DNA of 64,000 nt from Rhizobium sp. Root708 (GCF_001429725.1 NZ_LMHV01000006.1:62001-126000), one strand, 5' to 3'. Positions 1-9,021 are shown, counted from the first letter of the stretch. The notes: generated from the sequence alone by a model not told the origin. Translations and numbers: made by a program.

Positions 1-342
1 CTGGTGTCCGCGCACTACAAGCTGGCACGCATGGAGCAAGCGATGGCGTCGGGTGACATCAGCCACGCGGAAGAATGGAAGCGGTATGACTGGGAATTTC
101 ATCAGGCGTTGATTTCGGCCTGCGGCTCAAAGCTGCTGATGGAGGCACACGCTGCCGTTTTCGACAAATACCTGCGCTACCAGATGGTCGCACTCTCCTA
201 TCGTGGCGCAGTCGCCGCACAGGAACACCAGCATCTGCTCGACGCGGCGCTAAAGCGCGATGGAGAGACCGCGAAGAAGACATTGGTCGCGCATATCCAG
301 GGCGGAGTGGAGCACGCACTGGCCAAGGGACCGCTCCCCTGA
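1..342 (+). CDS. FCD-domain GntR-family regulator, C-terminal part (cut by window start)
   Basis: The reading frame is open to the first base, so the N-terminal winged-helix DNA-binding domain lies outside the window. What remains is about 113 residues of the all-helical FCD ligand-binding domain, including RYDWEFHQ, which carries an Asp and His typical of the metal/ligand site of this family. It is clearly paralogous to the next gene: both share the RYDWEFHQ block, an FDK/RxLRY block and a closing ALKRD...GVEHxL block. The next gene starts about 40 bases after this stop on the same strand, so the two look like a tandem duplication and may be co-transcribed. FCD regulators usually respond to organic or sugar acids. 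The target operon is not visible here. Confidence 0.85.
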   Translation: MVSAHYKLARMEQAMASGDISHAEEWKRYDWEFHQALISACGSKLLMEAHAAVFDKYLRYQMVALSYRGAVAAQEHQHLLDAALKRDGETAKKTLVAHIQGGVEHALAKGPLP

Positions 343-382
343 GGAGAATGGTGCTTCACCTTTACAGGGATCGGGAAATGTC

Positions 383-1057
383 ATGCTGAAGCCGTTGAGC
401 GCACCTGCCGAGACTGTGAGTGATGTCGGTTTCCGACAGATCAGGCAGGATATCATCGCAGGGGTCCTCGCCCCCGGCGCCAAGATCAAGCTCGAACAGG
501 CAAAAGAGCGCTATTCGATCGGCATCTCATCATTGCGGGAGATACTGAGCCGGCTGACGACCGAGAACTTGGTCGTTGCCGAAGGACAACGCGGCTTCGA
601 GGTGAGTCCGGCGTCACGACAGGAGCTTGCGGAACTGGCCGATCTGAGAACAGTCCTTGAGTCTCACGCGATCGGCCTGTCCTTCGTCGCCGGCAATCTC
701 GAATGGGAGGGCCGGATCGTCGCCGCCTACCACAAGCTCACTGCCGCGGAGAGAAACCTGCTGGCGGGTGATGCGTCTCGCACCATGGATTGGGTTCGAT
801 ACGACTGGGAATTTCACCAGGCAATCGTCTCAGCCTGCAATTCCGCGACCTTGATGGCGACCCTCTCGTCGGTCTTCGACCGCTTCCTTCGCTACCACAT
901 GCTCGCCCGCAGCTTTCGCGGACAAGCCGTCGTCGACGATCACAAGCTGCTGTTCGAACTTGCGCTCAAGCGCGATATCGACGGAGCGCGAGCGGTCGTC
1001 CACAGGCACGTCCAGAGCGGCGTCGAGCACGTGCTTGGAAGCGGGCGGCTTCCTTAG
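383..1057 (+). CDS. GntR-family transcriptional regulator with FCD domain
   Basis: This is a complete 224-residue regulator. Residues about 15-75 form the GntR winged helix (VGFRQIRQDIIAGVLAPGAK, then an SSLREILSRL recognition-helix region). Residues about 80-215 form the FCD ligand-binding domain. I chose the ATG at 383 because an upstream in-frame start at 260 would add 41 residues encoded inside the previous gene and unlike any GntR N-terminus. It follows the truncated paralogue at 1-342 on the same strand. The ligand is unknown. A nearby candidate target is the cyclitol-acid locus at 10.7-18.2 kb, but nothing in the sequence proves this link. Confidence 0.9.
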   Translation: MLKPLSAPAETVSDVGFRQIRQDIIAGVLAPGAKIKLEQAKERYSIGISSLREILSRLTTENLVVAEGQRGFEVSPASRQELAELADLRTVLESHAIGLSFVAGNLEWEGRIVAAYHKLTAAERNLLAGDASRTMDWVRYDWEFHQAIVSACNSATLMATLSSVFDRFLRYHMLARSFRGQAVVDDHKLLFELALKRDIDGARAVVHRHVQSGVEHVLGSGRLP

Positions 1058-1112
1058 TAACGACGCTCAAATGGTGTCGTAGGGAGGAAATCTGAAGTGA
1101 CCGGTCGACCTT

Positions 1113-2006
1113 TTATCGTAGAACAGTGCGCAGACGAGGGGCTGCAAAATCGAGGAAGGCTCTGAGTTTCAGCGGCAGAACTCCTTTCGAAATATGCACA
1201 AGATGGACTGGCGACGGGGACTGTTCGAATTCCTCCAGCAGGGGAACGAGGAGGCCATCTTCCACCGCGCGCTTGGCTTGATACGACATCACCCTGGTAA
1301 CGCCCAATCCCGCGACGGCGGCGTCGACGGCCGCCTCGGCCGTATTCACCGACAACCGAGGGCGCACAGACACGGAAACGTCCTTTTTCTCTTCCCTGAA
1401 GGTCCAGTACTGAGCCGACAATATGCCCTCGAAAGCCACGCAGTCGTGGCTTGCAAGATCATGCGGATGAAGCGGTCGCGGATGGCGTTTCAGATAATCG
1501 GGGCTGGCATAGACAATACGCCGAATGGAGCCGAGCCTAGTGGCGATCAGGTTGTTTTCCGAGAGATCGCTGATGCGGAGTGCGACATCGATATGCTCGT
1601 CTGCAAGGCTGACTGACCGGTCACTCATGGTGAGCCGCATGTTGATCTCAGGAAAGGCCTTCAGGAATTCGGTGATCACCGGCAGGACGTGCAGGCGGCC
1701 GAAGACGATCGGCGCCGTCATCGTCAGGTCGCCCTTCGGCGCCAGATACTCGCCCGAAGCGCGGCGCTCCGCCTCCTCAACGCGGCCCAATATCTCGCGT
1801 GCAGCGCCGACATAACCTTCCCCCGCTTCCGTCAGCAGAATCCTTCGGCTGGTCCGCGTTATCAATCGGACGCCGATGTGGGCCTCGAGCTCGGCAATCT
1901 TGCGGCTCACCGTCGGAAGCGGTGACCGCAATGTCCGCGCGGCGGCAGACAGGCTGCCGTTGTCCACCACCGCCAGAAAGACGCTCATAGCGTCGAGACG
2001 ATCCAT
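1113..2006 (-). CDS. LysR-family transcriptional regulator
   Basis: The 297-residue protein starts with the LysR winged helix (MDRLDAMSVFLAVVDNGSLS, then TVSRKIAELEAHIGVRL) and continues with the periplasmic-binding-like effector domain from about residue 90. The start at 2006 fits the usual LysR N-terminus; a longer frame to 2147 would add 47 unrelated residues. It is divergent from the glutathione transferase at 2133, and the 126-base gap between them is the expected position of its operator. The most likely targets are that transferase and the flavin/2Fe-2S oxidoreductase that follows it. The SLSAAARTLRSPLPTVSRKI form is typical of the large CrgA/DsdC-like class, whose ligands vary widely. 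Confidence 0.92.
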   Translation of the reverse strand: MDRLDAMSVFLAVVDNGSLSAAARTLRSPLPTVSRKIAELEAHIGVRLITRTSRRILLTEAGEGYVGAAREILGRVEEAERRASGEYLAPKGDLTMTAPIVFGRLHVLPVITEFLKAFPEINMRLTMSDRSVSLADEHIDVALRISDLSENNLIATRLGSIRRIVYASPDYLKRHPRPLHPHDLASHDCVAFEGILSAQYWTFREEKKDVSVSVRPRLSVNTAEAAVDAAVAGLGVTRVMSYQAKRAVEDGLLVPLLEEFEQSPSPVHLVHISKGVLPLKLRAFLDFAAPRLRTVLR

Positions 2007-2132
2007 GTATTCATTCCATAAATTGAGAGGAAGCCTACCGAAATAGCAGTCTACTACAGAAAACTGGAAATCACTACTTTGCGAGCAGGTCTCCGGGCCG
2101 ATGGTCTCAATCGCCGCAAAAGGGAATCCGCG

Positions 2133-2744
2133 ATGAAACTCTATCACTATCCGCTATCGGGCCACGCGCACCGTGCCGTCCTCTTCCTGTCGCTGCTTGG
2201 CGTGAAAGCAGACCTCGTGGAGGTCGATATTCCAAACGGCGGTCACAAGGCGCCCGACTACCTGAAACTCAATCCATTCGGCCAGGTTCCGGTCCTCGAC
2301 GACGAGGGTGTGGTGGTGAATGATTCCAATGCGATCCTGGTTTACGTGGCCACGAAACTCAATCGCAAGGACTGGCTGCCCGATGATCTGCCGAGCATCG
2401 CAAAGGTTCAAAAGTGGCTTTCGGTCGCCGCCGGTGAGATTGCCTACGGCCCCTGCGCCGCGCGCCTCATTACCGTTTTCGGTGCCGATTTTCGCGCAGA
2501 CGAGGTGATCGCACGCGCTCACCGCATTCTCAAACTGATCGAAAGCGAGCTCACAGAGCACGGCTTCATCGTTGGCAACCGGCCGACCATCGCCGACGTC
2601 GCGCTCTACAGCTACATCGCCAATGCGCCCGAAGGGAATGTGGATCTGAAGCCTTATCCCGAGGTGCGCCATTGGCTGGCGCGTATCGAAGCTTTGCCCG
2701 GCTTCGTCGCGTTTACCAGCACGCCTGCCGGGCTCACAGCCTAA
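2133..2744 (+). CDS. Glutathione S-transferase family protein
   Basis: This 203-residue cytosolic protein has an N-terminal thioredoxin-fold domain (residues 1-80) and a C-terminal helical domain. [19 protein letters not shown] opens the fold, with Ser9/His11 near the glutathione thiol site. [11 protein letters not shown] supplies the conserved cis-proline (VP), and [12 protein letters not shown] contains the residues that hold the gamma-glutamyl group. The helical domain has [12 protein letters not shown], the N-capping-box motif common to the family. I took the ATG at 2133 rather than an in-frame start at 2079 because it gives the standard N-terminus. It is divergent from LysR and 55 bases upstream of the oxidoreductase, suggesting a shared role in detoxification or stress. 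The substrate cannot be inferred. Confidence 0.93.
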   Translation: MKLYHYPLSGHAHRAVLFLSLLGVKADLVEVDIPNGGHKAPDYLKLNPFGQVPVLDDEGVVVNDSNAILVYVATKLNRKDWLPDDLPSIAKVQKWLSVAAGEIAYGPCAARLITVFGADFRADEVIARAHRILKLIESELTEHGFIVGNRPTIADVALYSYIANAPEGNVDLKPYPEVRHWLARIEALPGFVAFTSTPAGLTA

Positions 2745-2799
2745 CGACGTTGATGCGGCCGGTGCTTCCGGCCGCCTTGCTTTTCCACAGGAGGCGTTA

Positions 2800-4854
2800 A
2801 TGCTTGATGGCGTCAAATCCACCTCTTCACCGTGGCATGAAGGTGAACTGGAGCTGCAGCGGCGACTTGGCGTGGCCGACCAGATGGATCCTGTCGGGCG
2901 CAAGGTGTTGCGCAATTTCCTGCTCGACCAGCATCGCGAATTCTATCCCCTGTTGCCCTTCATCATCATCGGAGCTGTTGATCCCGATGGTGCACCCTGG
3001 GCAACGATACGGGCCGGCCAGCCGGGCTTCCTTCATTCGCCTGATCCCCAGACATTGGTCATCGAAGCTGGCCGCGATCCGGCCGATCCGGCTGATCGGG
3101 GGATGGAAGATCGCGATCCGATCGGCCTCGTTGGCGTCGACCTTGTCACCCGCCGACGCAATCGGCTGAATGGCACAATCAGGCGCGATAGCGACAATAG
3201 CTTCAGCGTCGTTGTCAGCCAGAGCTTCGGCAACTGCCCGCGCTACATCCAGAACCGCCACTTTGCCTTTGTGCGCGATCCGGCAGGACAGCCGACCTCG
3301 ACACCCGTGCTAACGGACCGTTTGACGGATGATGCACGCCGGATCATCGCGGCGTCGGATACGTTCTTTGTTGCATCCTATGCAGACCGCGATGACGACG
3401 GACGGCAGGTCGATGTATCGCACCGTGGCGGCAAGCCGGGCTTCGTTCGTGTCGACGCCGACGGCGGGCTGACCATACCGGACTTCAACGGCAATCTGTT
3501 CTTCAGCACGCTTGGCAACTTCGCGGTCAATCCGCGCGCAGGGCTGCTGTTCATCGATGATGAAACGGGGGACATACTTCAGTTAACCGGTCGGGTGGAG
3601 CTTATCTTCGATTCCCCCGAGATCGCGGCCTTCGAAGGCGCCGAGCGTCTGTGGCGGGTAATGCCTGACAGGGTTGTCCTGAGACCGGATGCACTGCCGC
3701 TGCGGTGGACGTTCGCGGAGAACGGATTTTCACCGAGCAGCCTAATGACCGGTAGCTGGGAAGAAGCCCAGCGCCGCCTGAAGGCAATTACGACGGCCAA
3801 GACCTGGAGGCGTTTTCGTGTCGAGCGGATCGTCGACGAAAGCGCGACAGTCCGTTCTCTTCATCTCGCGCCAACGGATGGAGAAGCCCTCGTTCCGCAT
3901 CGAGCGGGGCAGCATCTTCCTATCAGGATGGTCGATGGCGCAGGCCACATTAGGCGTAGTTACACCATTTCCAGCGCGCCGGCCGATCACCAATATCGGC
4001 TGAGCATCAAGAGGGAGGGAAGAGGCTCGCAGCTGCTGCACAGCCTGCGGCCGGGCGACGAAATCGAAGTACTTGCGCCAGCCGGCAACTTCACGATCGA
4101 AGCAATGGAGCGGAAGCGGCCCGCCGTCCTGCTTGCCGCCGGCATTGGCATAACACCGCTGCTGTCGATGCTTCGCCATGTCGTGCACGAGGGCGACAGG
4201 ACCCGCCATCGTCGCCCGATCTGGCTATTCAGGTCGTCGCGCAGCGCGGCCGAGCGGCCGTTCGACCGCGAGATCGGGGAACTGGTCGAACGGAGCCAGA
4301 GCACCGTGCACGATATACGCGTGCTTAGTGCACCGGCCGCGGGCGACGAAGGAAGCTACGATGTCGCCGGGCGCATCGACGTGGAACTGCTGAAGCAATA
4401 TTTGCCCTTCGGCGACTATGACTTCTACCTGTGCGGACCATCATTGTTCATGCAGGGAATCCATGATGGGCTGAGAGGGCTTGATGTCTCGGAGGAGCGC
4501 ATTCACGCCGAGGCATTCGGCCCATCGACCTTCAAAAGAGATGGCCAGGTGGCGACGACACCGCGTGACGGAGCAAAGCCTGCGGCGTCCGCGCCGACGC
4601 GGGTCATCTTTACCCAGTCAGCTAAGGAGGCGAGCTGGAAGCCGGGTGGTGGCTCGCTGCTGGAGCTTGCAGAGGCACGCGGACTTTCACCATCATACGG
4701 CTGCCGCGCCGGAAATTGCGGTGACTGCCGCGTAGCCATTACCAAAGGAAGCGTCAGCTACCCTTCGGAGCCAAGCTATCCAGTGGAAGATGGTGAGGTG
4801 CTGATCTGTAGCGCGGTGCCCGCTGACGGCGGCGACCTGCACCTTGAGATTTGA
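2800..4854 (+). CDS. Fusion of PNPOx-like split barrel, ferredoxin reductase and 2Fe-2S domain
   Basis: This 684-residue protein joins three modules. Residues about 40-330 resemble the FMN-binding split barrel of the pyridoxamine-phosphate-oxidase family (FGNCPRYIQNRH, NGNLFFSTLGNFAVNPRAGL). Residues about 340-570 form a ferredoxin-NAD(P) reductase unit, with the flavin motif RSYTISSAP near 386, GIGITPLLSML near 448 and CGPSLFM in the NAD(P) domain. Residues about 610-684 are a plant-type ferredoxin, with cluster ligands Cys635, Cys640, Cys643 and Cys670. The layout implies electron flow from NAD(P)H through FAD to the 2Fe-2S cluster and on to the N-terminal flavin or heme-like site. The substrate is unknown. 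Such fusions are often annotated only as PNPOx-family proteins. It sits behind a GST and may be under the LysR regulator. Confidence 0.88.
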   Translation: MLDGVKSTSSPWHEGELELQRRLGVADQMDPVGRKVLRNFLLDQHREFYPLLPFIIIGAVDPDGAPWATIRAGQPGFLHSPDPQTLVIEAGRDPADPADRGMEDRDPIGLVGVDLVTRRRNRLNGTIRRDSDNSFSVVVSQSFGNCPRYIQNRHFAFVRDPAGQPTSTPVLTDRLTDDARRIIAASDTFFVASYADRDDDGRQVDVSHRGGKPGFVRVDADGGLTIPDFNGNLFFSTLGNFAVNPRAGLLFIDDETGDILQLTGRVELIFDSPEIAAFEGAERLWRVMPDRVVLRPDALPLRWTFAENGFSPSSLMTGSWEEAQRRLKAITTAKTWRRFRVERIVDESATVRSLHLAPTDGEALVPHRAGQHLPIRMVDGAGHIRRSYTISSAPADHQYRLSIKREGRGSQLLHSLRPGDEIEVLAPAGNFTIEAMERKRPAVLLAAGIGITPLLSMLRHVVHEGDRTRHRRPIWLFRSSRSAAERPFDREIGELVERSQSTVHDIRVLSAPAAGDEGSYDVAGRIDVELLKQYLPFGDYDFYLCGPSLFMQGIHDGLRGLDVSEERIHAEAFGPSTFKRDGQVATTPRDGAKPAASAPTRVIFTQSAKEASWKPGGGSLLELAEARGLSPSYGCRAGNCGDCRVAITKGSVSYPSEPSYPVEDGEVLICSAVPADGGDLHLEI

Positions 4855-4992
4855 GCCGCTCCGGAGTGCTCAGAACGCTGCGGAAAGTGCAGGGGAATGA
4901 GGGCGTCGGTGATCACATATCTGCGATGAGGGGAACTTGGTCGAAATGCTCAGGTTGTGCTCGATGACTAACAAAGCATTATGGAGATTCCC

Positions 4993-5406
4993 ATGCTCTT
5001 GAAACTCATCGCGACATCTATCCTATCCATCGGCCTCGCCACGGCTGCAATGGCACAATCATCCAGCGGAGCGGGCGGCGGCGGCGTTGGTGCCGGTAGT
5101 TCTGGAGGCGGCACGATGGGCGCCGGAGCGTCCGGTGGCGTTGGAACCGGAACAGATGCCGGCACTGGTAACACGCTATCGCCCAACGGGACGAATAGCG
5201 GGGCGAGCACTCCCTTCGACCCCAAGGCCACCAATCCCGCCACGCGGGGCCTGTCCGGTACCGGCAATGGCATGGGCAGAGGAACGCCCGATTGCAACGG
5301 CATGACAAGCAACAGCACGCAGTCGACGACGGCGGTAACGCCAGGGTCAAGTTCCACGACAACCGGAACCGATACCGCTTCGCAGATGACGCCAAAATGT
5401 CAGTGA
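4993..5406 (+). CDS. Small secreted Gly/Ser/Thr-rich protein
   Basis: The first 22 residues form a clear signal peptide (a Leu/Ile/Ala-rich core ending AMA before QSSSG). The mature part of about 115 residues is low-complexity, rich in Gly, Ser and Thr, with two cysteines (PDCNGM and the final PKCQ). I chose the ATG at 4993 rather than 4981 because GGAG at 4983-4986 gives a well-spaced ribosome site. No catalytic motif is visible. Its general design, with a signal peptide, a disordered body and a C-x-G-M motif, resembles the protein at 35953-36273. A periplasmic or surface role is likely but undefined. Confidence 0.75.
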   Translation: MLLKLIATSILSIGLATAAMAQSSSGAGGGGVGAGSSGGGTMGAGASGGVGTGTDAGTGNTLSPNGTNSGASTPFDPKATNPATRGLSGTGNGMGRGTPDCNGMTSNSTQSTTAVTPGSSSTTTGTDTASQMTPKCQ

Positions 5407-5494
5407 AGGAATGATCCCGCCGTCTGGATCTGCGCGAAAAGGCATGCCTCTTTGAACTGAGAGGTCGCCTGCAGAGATGCCCCGGCAGGCCGCT

Positions 5495-6901
5495 TCACGA
5501 CAGGGCGAAGATTCTGACTTCCCGCGCTATGCCCTGAAGCTCCTCCATGCGGGATACCGACGCGATGCCGCTCTCCCGCAGGATCTCTGAAACGTGGGCG
5601 TCTCCGACGATCGCCTCCGTGGTCATGATCACATTGGGATCGGCAAGGCCTTGCACGCGGGAAGCGATGTTGACCGTCTGCCCGAAATAATCCTGTCGAT
5701 CGTTCAGATTGACCGCGAGGCAGGGTCCCTCGTGAATGCCGATCTTCAGAAGGAGATCGTCGCTGCCGTGTTCGGTATTCAGCCGAAGCATCGCTTCGCG
5801 CATTCTGAGCGCGGCCGCCCCCGCGCGATCCGGCGTTGGGAAGGTCGCCATCACGGCGTCGCCTATAGTCTTGACGACCGCTCCCGCCTCGGCGGCGACA
5901 ATCTCATGAATAACCCTGAAATGCGCTCGTACGAGATCAAATGCAGCGAGATCTCCCACGCGCTCATAAAGAGCGGTCGAGCCCCTCAGGTCGGTGAAAA
6001 GGAAAGTCAGGCTCGTGATCTTGAGCCGCTGATCGACGTCGAGCGTGTCGGTACGATAGATATCGCGGAAGCTCTGATTGGTGAGCAGGCGTTTGGCTGT
6101 CAGGAAGGGTCTCCTGGAGCCCAGTATGTCATGCAGGTCATCTCCCGCGACGCAGACGTTTGGCACTACCCTGCGGTCGGTGTGGTTCTCGAGCGTCAGC
6201 CGTAACTGGCCTGGACGCAACACAAGCGTCTCATTCAGTGCATGCCCCTGACTGATGACCATCGAAAGGTTCTGGCGCTCGCTCGTAGCCTCCCCCTTCA
6301 CATCGAGGAACCGCGCCGAGTGCGTCACTGCGTCGAAGATAATGACAAACTGCTCCGGCAGCTGCAGCGAAAGGAACGCCTTTTCTCCCGGAGCCAGTTC
6401 GATCAACTCCAGAAGGCTTCGCGAAAATTTCGCTTCGAAATCTTCCGGCAGATCGACTCCGGAGCTGAAGAAGATCTGGCGATAGTATTCGATCGGGGAA
6501 AGGCGATCGGGGTCGTGAGCCTCGATCCTGCGCACTCTCGGGCTGACCGTGAACGTGACCTCGACCATCTCGTCCAGAGTGGGCTCGTATCCGGCCGCGC
6601 AAAGCGCGCAATGGTAGGTCTCGCGATCAACGCCCTTGAGGGTCGTCCCGGTGTCGAGGACGCCACCGCATCCCGGACATAGAACGTTCCAGGTCATCTC
6701 GAAGGCCCCTATGCGCGCCGCATGCAGAAGCGCTGCAATGGTTTTTTCCTGATCGAGCTGGTGCGCATCCGCGAAGGCGAGCGCATTGATGCGGTTGAGA
6801 TCGCGATCCGCGCCGGACGTGACCACGCTCTCGATACAGTCAACCGTATGCGGGTCTGCCGCCTGGCGCAGGGTGGCGAAAAGCACGTCCACTTCGCTCA
6901 T
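5495..6901 (-). CDS. Class III adenylate/guanylate cyclase with N-terminal zinc-ribbon-like domain
   Basis: The 468-residue soluble protein carries a class III nucleotide cyclase domain at about 296-468. LFTDLRGST gives metal-binding Asp304 and KTIGDAVMATF gives Asp348 with Lys344 in the purine-recognition position, which fits ATP as substrate. The N-terminal region of about 290 residues has CPGC (Cys75, Cys78) and CALC (Cys98, Cys101), a zinc-ribbon-like arrangement, and resembles the DUF5939 domains found before such cyclases. No membrane segment is seen. Start 6901 is preferred over 6922 because a GGGG-containing ribosome site lies just upstream. It converges with the secreted protein at 4993-5406. 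The signal sensed is unknown. Confidence 0.9.
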   Translation of the reverse strand: MSEVDVLFATLRQAADPHTVDCIESVVTSGADRDLNRINALAFADAHQLDQEKTIAALLHAARIGAFEMTWNVLCPGCGGVLDTGTTLKGVDRETYHCALCAAGYEPTLDEMVEVTFTVSPRVRRIEAHDPDRLSPIEYYRQIFFSSGVDLPEDFEAKFSRSLLELIELAPGEKAFLSLQLPEQFVIIFDAVTHSARFLDVKGEATSERQNLSMVISQGHALNETLVLRPGQLRLTLENHTDRRVVPNVCVAGDDLHDILGSRRPFLTAKRLLTNQSFRDIYRTDTLDVDQRLKITSLTFLFTDLRGSTALYERVGDLAAFDLVRAHFRVIHEIVAAEAGAVVKTIGDAVMATFPTPDRAGAAALRMREAMLRLNTEHGSDDLLLKIGIHEGPCLAVNLNDRQDYFGQTVNIASRVQGLADPNVIMTTEAIVGDAHVSEILRESGIASVSRMEELQGIAREVRIFALS

Positions 6902-7118
6902 CAGACAAGCCCCTGTGCACATAACCCAACGGCGGACATCGCCATTATCCGAACTATATCATGGGACCTTCCGGATAGAAATCTGTGTGCTCTGCCGCCG
7001 ACCGTTCTGGCAATCAGGGCGGGTGCACTCCCCGCGTAGGATCAATGACCAATCCGCGGAGTTGGCGCACGATCGAGCCGAGTTGTTTCGAACCTGGTAT
7101 CGGCTTTGGGATTTTTAG

Positions 7119-7793
7119 ATGAAACCAACGTTGCTCGATCGCATTTCCGAAATCATCGATCCCGGAGACGCGCTTGGCGAGGTTCTCTTTGGATTGATCA
7201 TGGCGCTGACCTGGACCGTCGGCTCCAGGCTCGTTTTTAAACAGGAAGGCTTGAATGTTCACGAACTGGTCATCGCAACGATCGGCTGCAACCTCGCCTG
7301 GGGCATCATCGATGCCATACTCTTCATTCTCGGCACCACCTTCTACAGAAGCCGGCGCGTTCGCCTCTTTCGGCAGATCAAGGCCGCGAAAAACGAAACC
7401 GCGGCTCTAGCCGTGATCGCAAACGAGTTTCCAGTCGATGAAATGCCGCTGTCTCCGAAGGCCGGCGATACCGATGCGCTCTATCGATCGCTTCTCATGC
7501 TGGCGAAGCGAGCCGACCCTTCGGCCGTCCCGCTGTCAAAAGCGGATCTGCTGGCCGCGCTGATTATCTTCTGTCTGGTCACCGCCACTGCCGTGCCGGC
7601 GGTGATCCCTTTCCTTTTCATCGGCAATTCGGATCTGGCATTGAGGGTCAGCAACCTCTTTCTGATAATCCTGCTGTTCATCACCGGCTATGCGTGGGCG
7701 AACTCCTCTGGCGGTCGGCCGTTTCACGCAGGCATCACGATGACCTGCCTCGGATTGGTGTTGGTCGCAATCGCGGTGGCGCTCGGAGGCTAG
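7119..7793 (+). CDS. VIT/CCC1-like integral membrane protein
   Basis: This 224-residue protein has about five hydrophobic segments, two near residues 20-70 and three near 140-222, separated by a charged cytoplasmic stretch. The opening SEIIDPGDALGEVLFGLIMALT and the WGIIDAILFILG segment recall the first two helices of the VIT/CCC1 iron-manganese transporter family, and the gap between helices 2 and 3 also fits. The metal-binding Glu/Met residues that define real VIT transporters are not obvious, so transport of iron or manganese is only a suggestion. The final four bases overlap the end of the convergent gap gene. Confidence 0.6.
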   Translation: MKPTLLDRISEIIDPGDALGEVLFGLIMALTWTVGSRLVFKQEGLNVHELVIATIGCNLAWGIIDAILFILGTTFYRSRRVRLFRQIKAAKNETAALAVIANEFPVDEMPLSPKAGDTDALYRSLLMLAKRADPSAVPLSKADLLAALIIFCLVTATAVPAVIPFLFIGNSDLALRVSNLFLIILLFITGYAWANSSGGRPFHAGITMTCLGLVLVAIAVALGG

Positions 7794-8797
7794 CGCGGCG
7801 GAATCTTCGCGCCCAAAAGCATAGCCATATCAAGCATCCTGTTCGCAAAGCCCCACTCGTTGTCGTACCATCCGAATACGCGCAGAAGCCCGCCGGGAGA
7901 TACCGAAACCTCAGGCCCGGAGATAACGAGGGATTCGGACCGAGCACGCAGGTCGACGGAGACCAGCGGCTTCTCAATCCATCCGAGCACTGTCGATTGC
8001 TTTGCAGCATCGCGCAGGTGTTCTCGCGCTTCACTCAGTGTCGGAGCACGATCGAGCGACACGGTCAGGTCGATGGCGGATACGCTCGCCGTCGGAACGC
8101 GGATCGCGCGCGCCTCGATCTTGCCGGCAAGGCCGGGTAGCACCTTGCCAAGCAGCTTGTGCGCGCTGGTACTGGTCGGAACCATCGACAGCGCGGCAGC
8201 GCGGCTTCTCGCGAAATCATCGCGCGGTTGATCGACGGTGGGCTGGCTTCCCGTGTAACAGTGAACGGTGGTCATCTGTCCACCGACAACGCCATAGGCT
8301 TCATCGATCACCTTGAGGATTGGTGCCAGCGCGTTGGTCGTGCATGAGGCATTCGAGATGATCGTCTGCGCATCGAGAACACCCTCGTTCGCGCCCAATA
8401 CGACCGTTACATCGGCGGCTTCCGCGGGTCCGGAGATCAGAACCCGCTTCGCCCCAGCCTCGATCGCCCGCGACACGAATTCGCGTGTGTACGGCTGACC
8501 GGTGCACTCGAGAAACACGTCGACGCCTTCAAGGTTCAGATCGCGAATATCGCGTGCACCGTGAAATGGAATGCGATGCGACCCGACCTGCAAGGCGCCA
8601 TTGTCCGCCACAACGTCATCCGGCCAAGCGCCGAACACGCTGTCATACTGAAAAAGGTAGGCGCAGCTCTCCAACGGCGCGACGTCATTGATCAGCACCA
8701 GGTCGAGGTCGCGTTGACCGCTCAGCAGGATTCGCAGAATGGATCGGCCAATCCGGCCAAAACCGTTGATGGCAATCGTTGTCTTCCGTTTTGACAT
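7790..8797 (-). CDS. gap: Type I glyceraldehyde-3-phosphate dehydrogenase (plasmid copy)
   Basis: The 335-residue cytosolic enzyme has the NAD-binding GFGRIGR near residue 11 and the catalytic ASCTTN, with the active-site Cys. HCYTGSQPTVDQP and the closing WYDNEWGFANRM match GAPDH. It would oxidise glyceraldehyde-3-phosphate to 1,3-bisphosphoglycerate; erythrose-4-phosphate is an alternative substrate in close relatives. The conserved phosphate-site block is somewhat diverged (TSTSAHKLLGKVLPGLAGK), so it is probably an accessory copy rather than the main glycolytic one. GAPDH genes also pair with arsJ in organoarsenical export, and an ArsR-type regulator lies 224 bases away on the other strand, but no arsJ is present. 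Confidence 0.93.
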   Translation of the reverse strand: MSKRKTTIAINGFGRIGRSILRILLSGQRDLDLVLINDVAPLESCAYLFQYDSVFGAWPDDVVADNGALQVGSHRIPFHGARDIRDLNLEGVDVFLECTGQPYTREFVSRAIEAGAKRVLISGPAEAADVTVVLGANEGVLDAQTIISNASCTTNALAPILKVIDEAYGVVGGQMTTVHCYTGSQPTVDQPRDDFARSRAAALSMVPTSTSAHKLLGKVLPGLAGKIEARAIRVPTASVSAIDLTVSLDRAPTLSEAREHLRDAAKQSTVLGWIEKPLVSVDLRARSESLVISGPEVSVSPGGLLRVFGWYDNEWGFANRMLDMAMLLGAKIPPR

Positions 8798-8986
8798 GGG
8801 GCCCTCGACGTCGCTGCTTGTCCGGTGATGGTGCTAAGGCAGTAAACGAAATTGCCTCCCCGTCGCAAGGTCGCAGGTGATGCCTATTGCCGATCACGCG
8901 AGCTTCACATTGTCACAATGACGGCAGCGTTTGCTCCACCGAAGTTCGGCGCGGCTCAACACGCGCGCAGCAAAAATCAAATAGCA

Positions 8987-9015
8987 TTGACTAATTGATT
9001 AGTGACGACTATCGT
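8987..9015 (+). promoter_or_regulatory. arsR promoter with overlapping operator palindrome
   Basis: TTGACT at 8987-8992 and TATCGT at 9010-9015 are 17 bases apart and form a plausible sigma-70 promoter. The perfect inverted repeat ACTAAT-TG-ATTAGT at 8990-9003 overlaps the -35 box and spacer, as expected for an ArsR-family autorepressor. The predicted transcript start falls at or next to the ATG at 9022, so the message may be leaderless. Confidence 0.6.
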
Positions 9016-9021
9016 TTCTGC

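Noticed and set aside
5467..5490. Hairpin GCCTGC/GCAGGC between two convergent genes
   Set aside because: Only six base pairs with a 12-base loop and no T-run, too weak to call a terminator.
7790..8797. GAPDH as part of an arsenic operon with ArsR
   Set aside because: No arsJ, arsC, acr3 or arsH is present, and the ArsR has no visible metal cysteine box.
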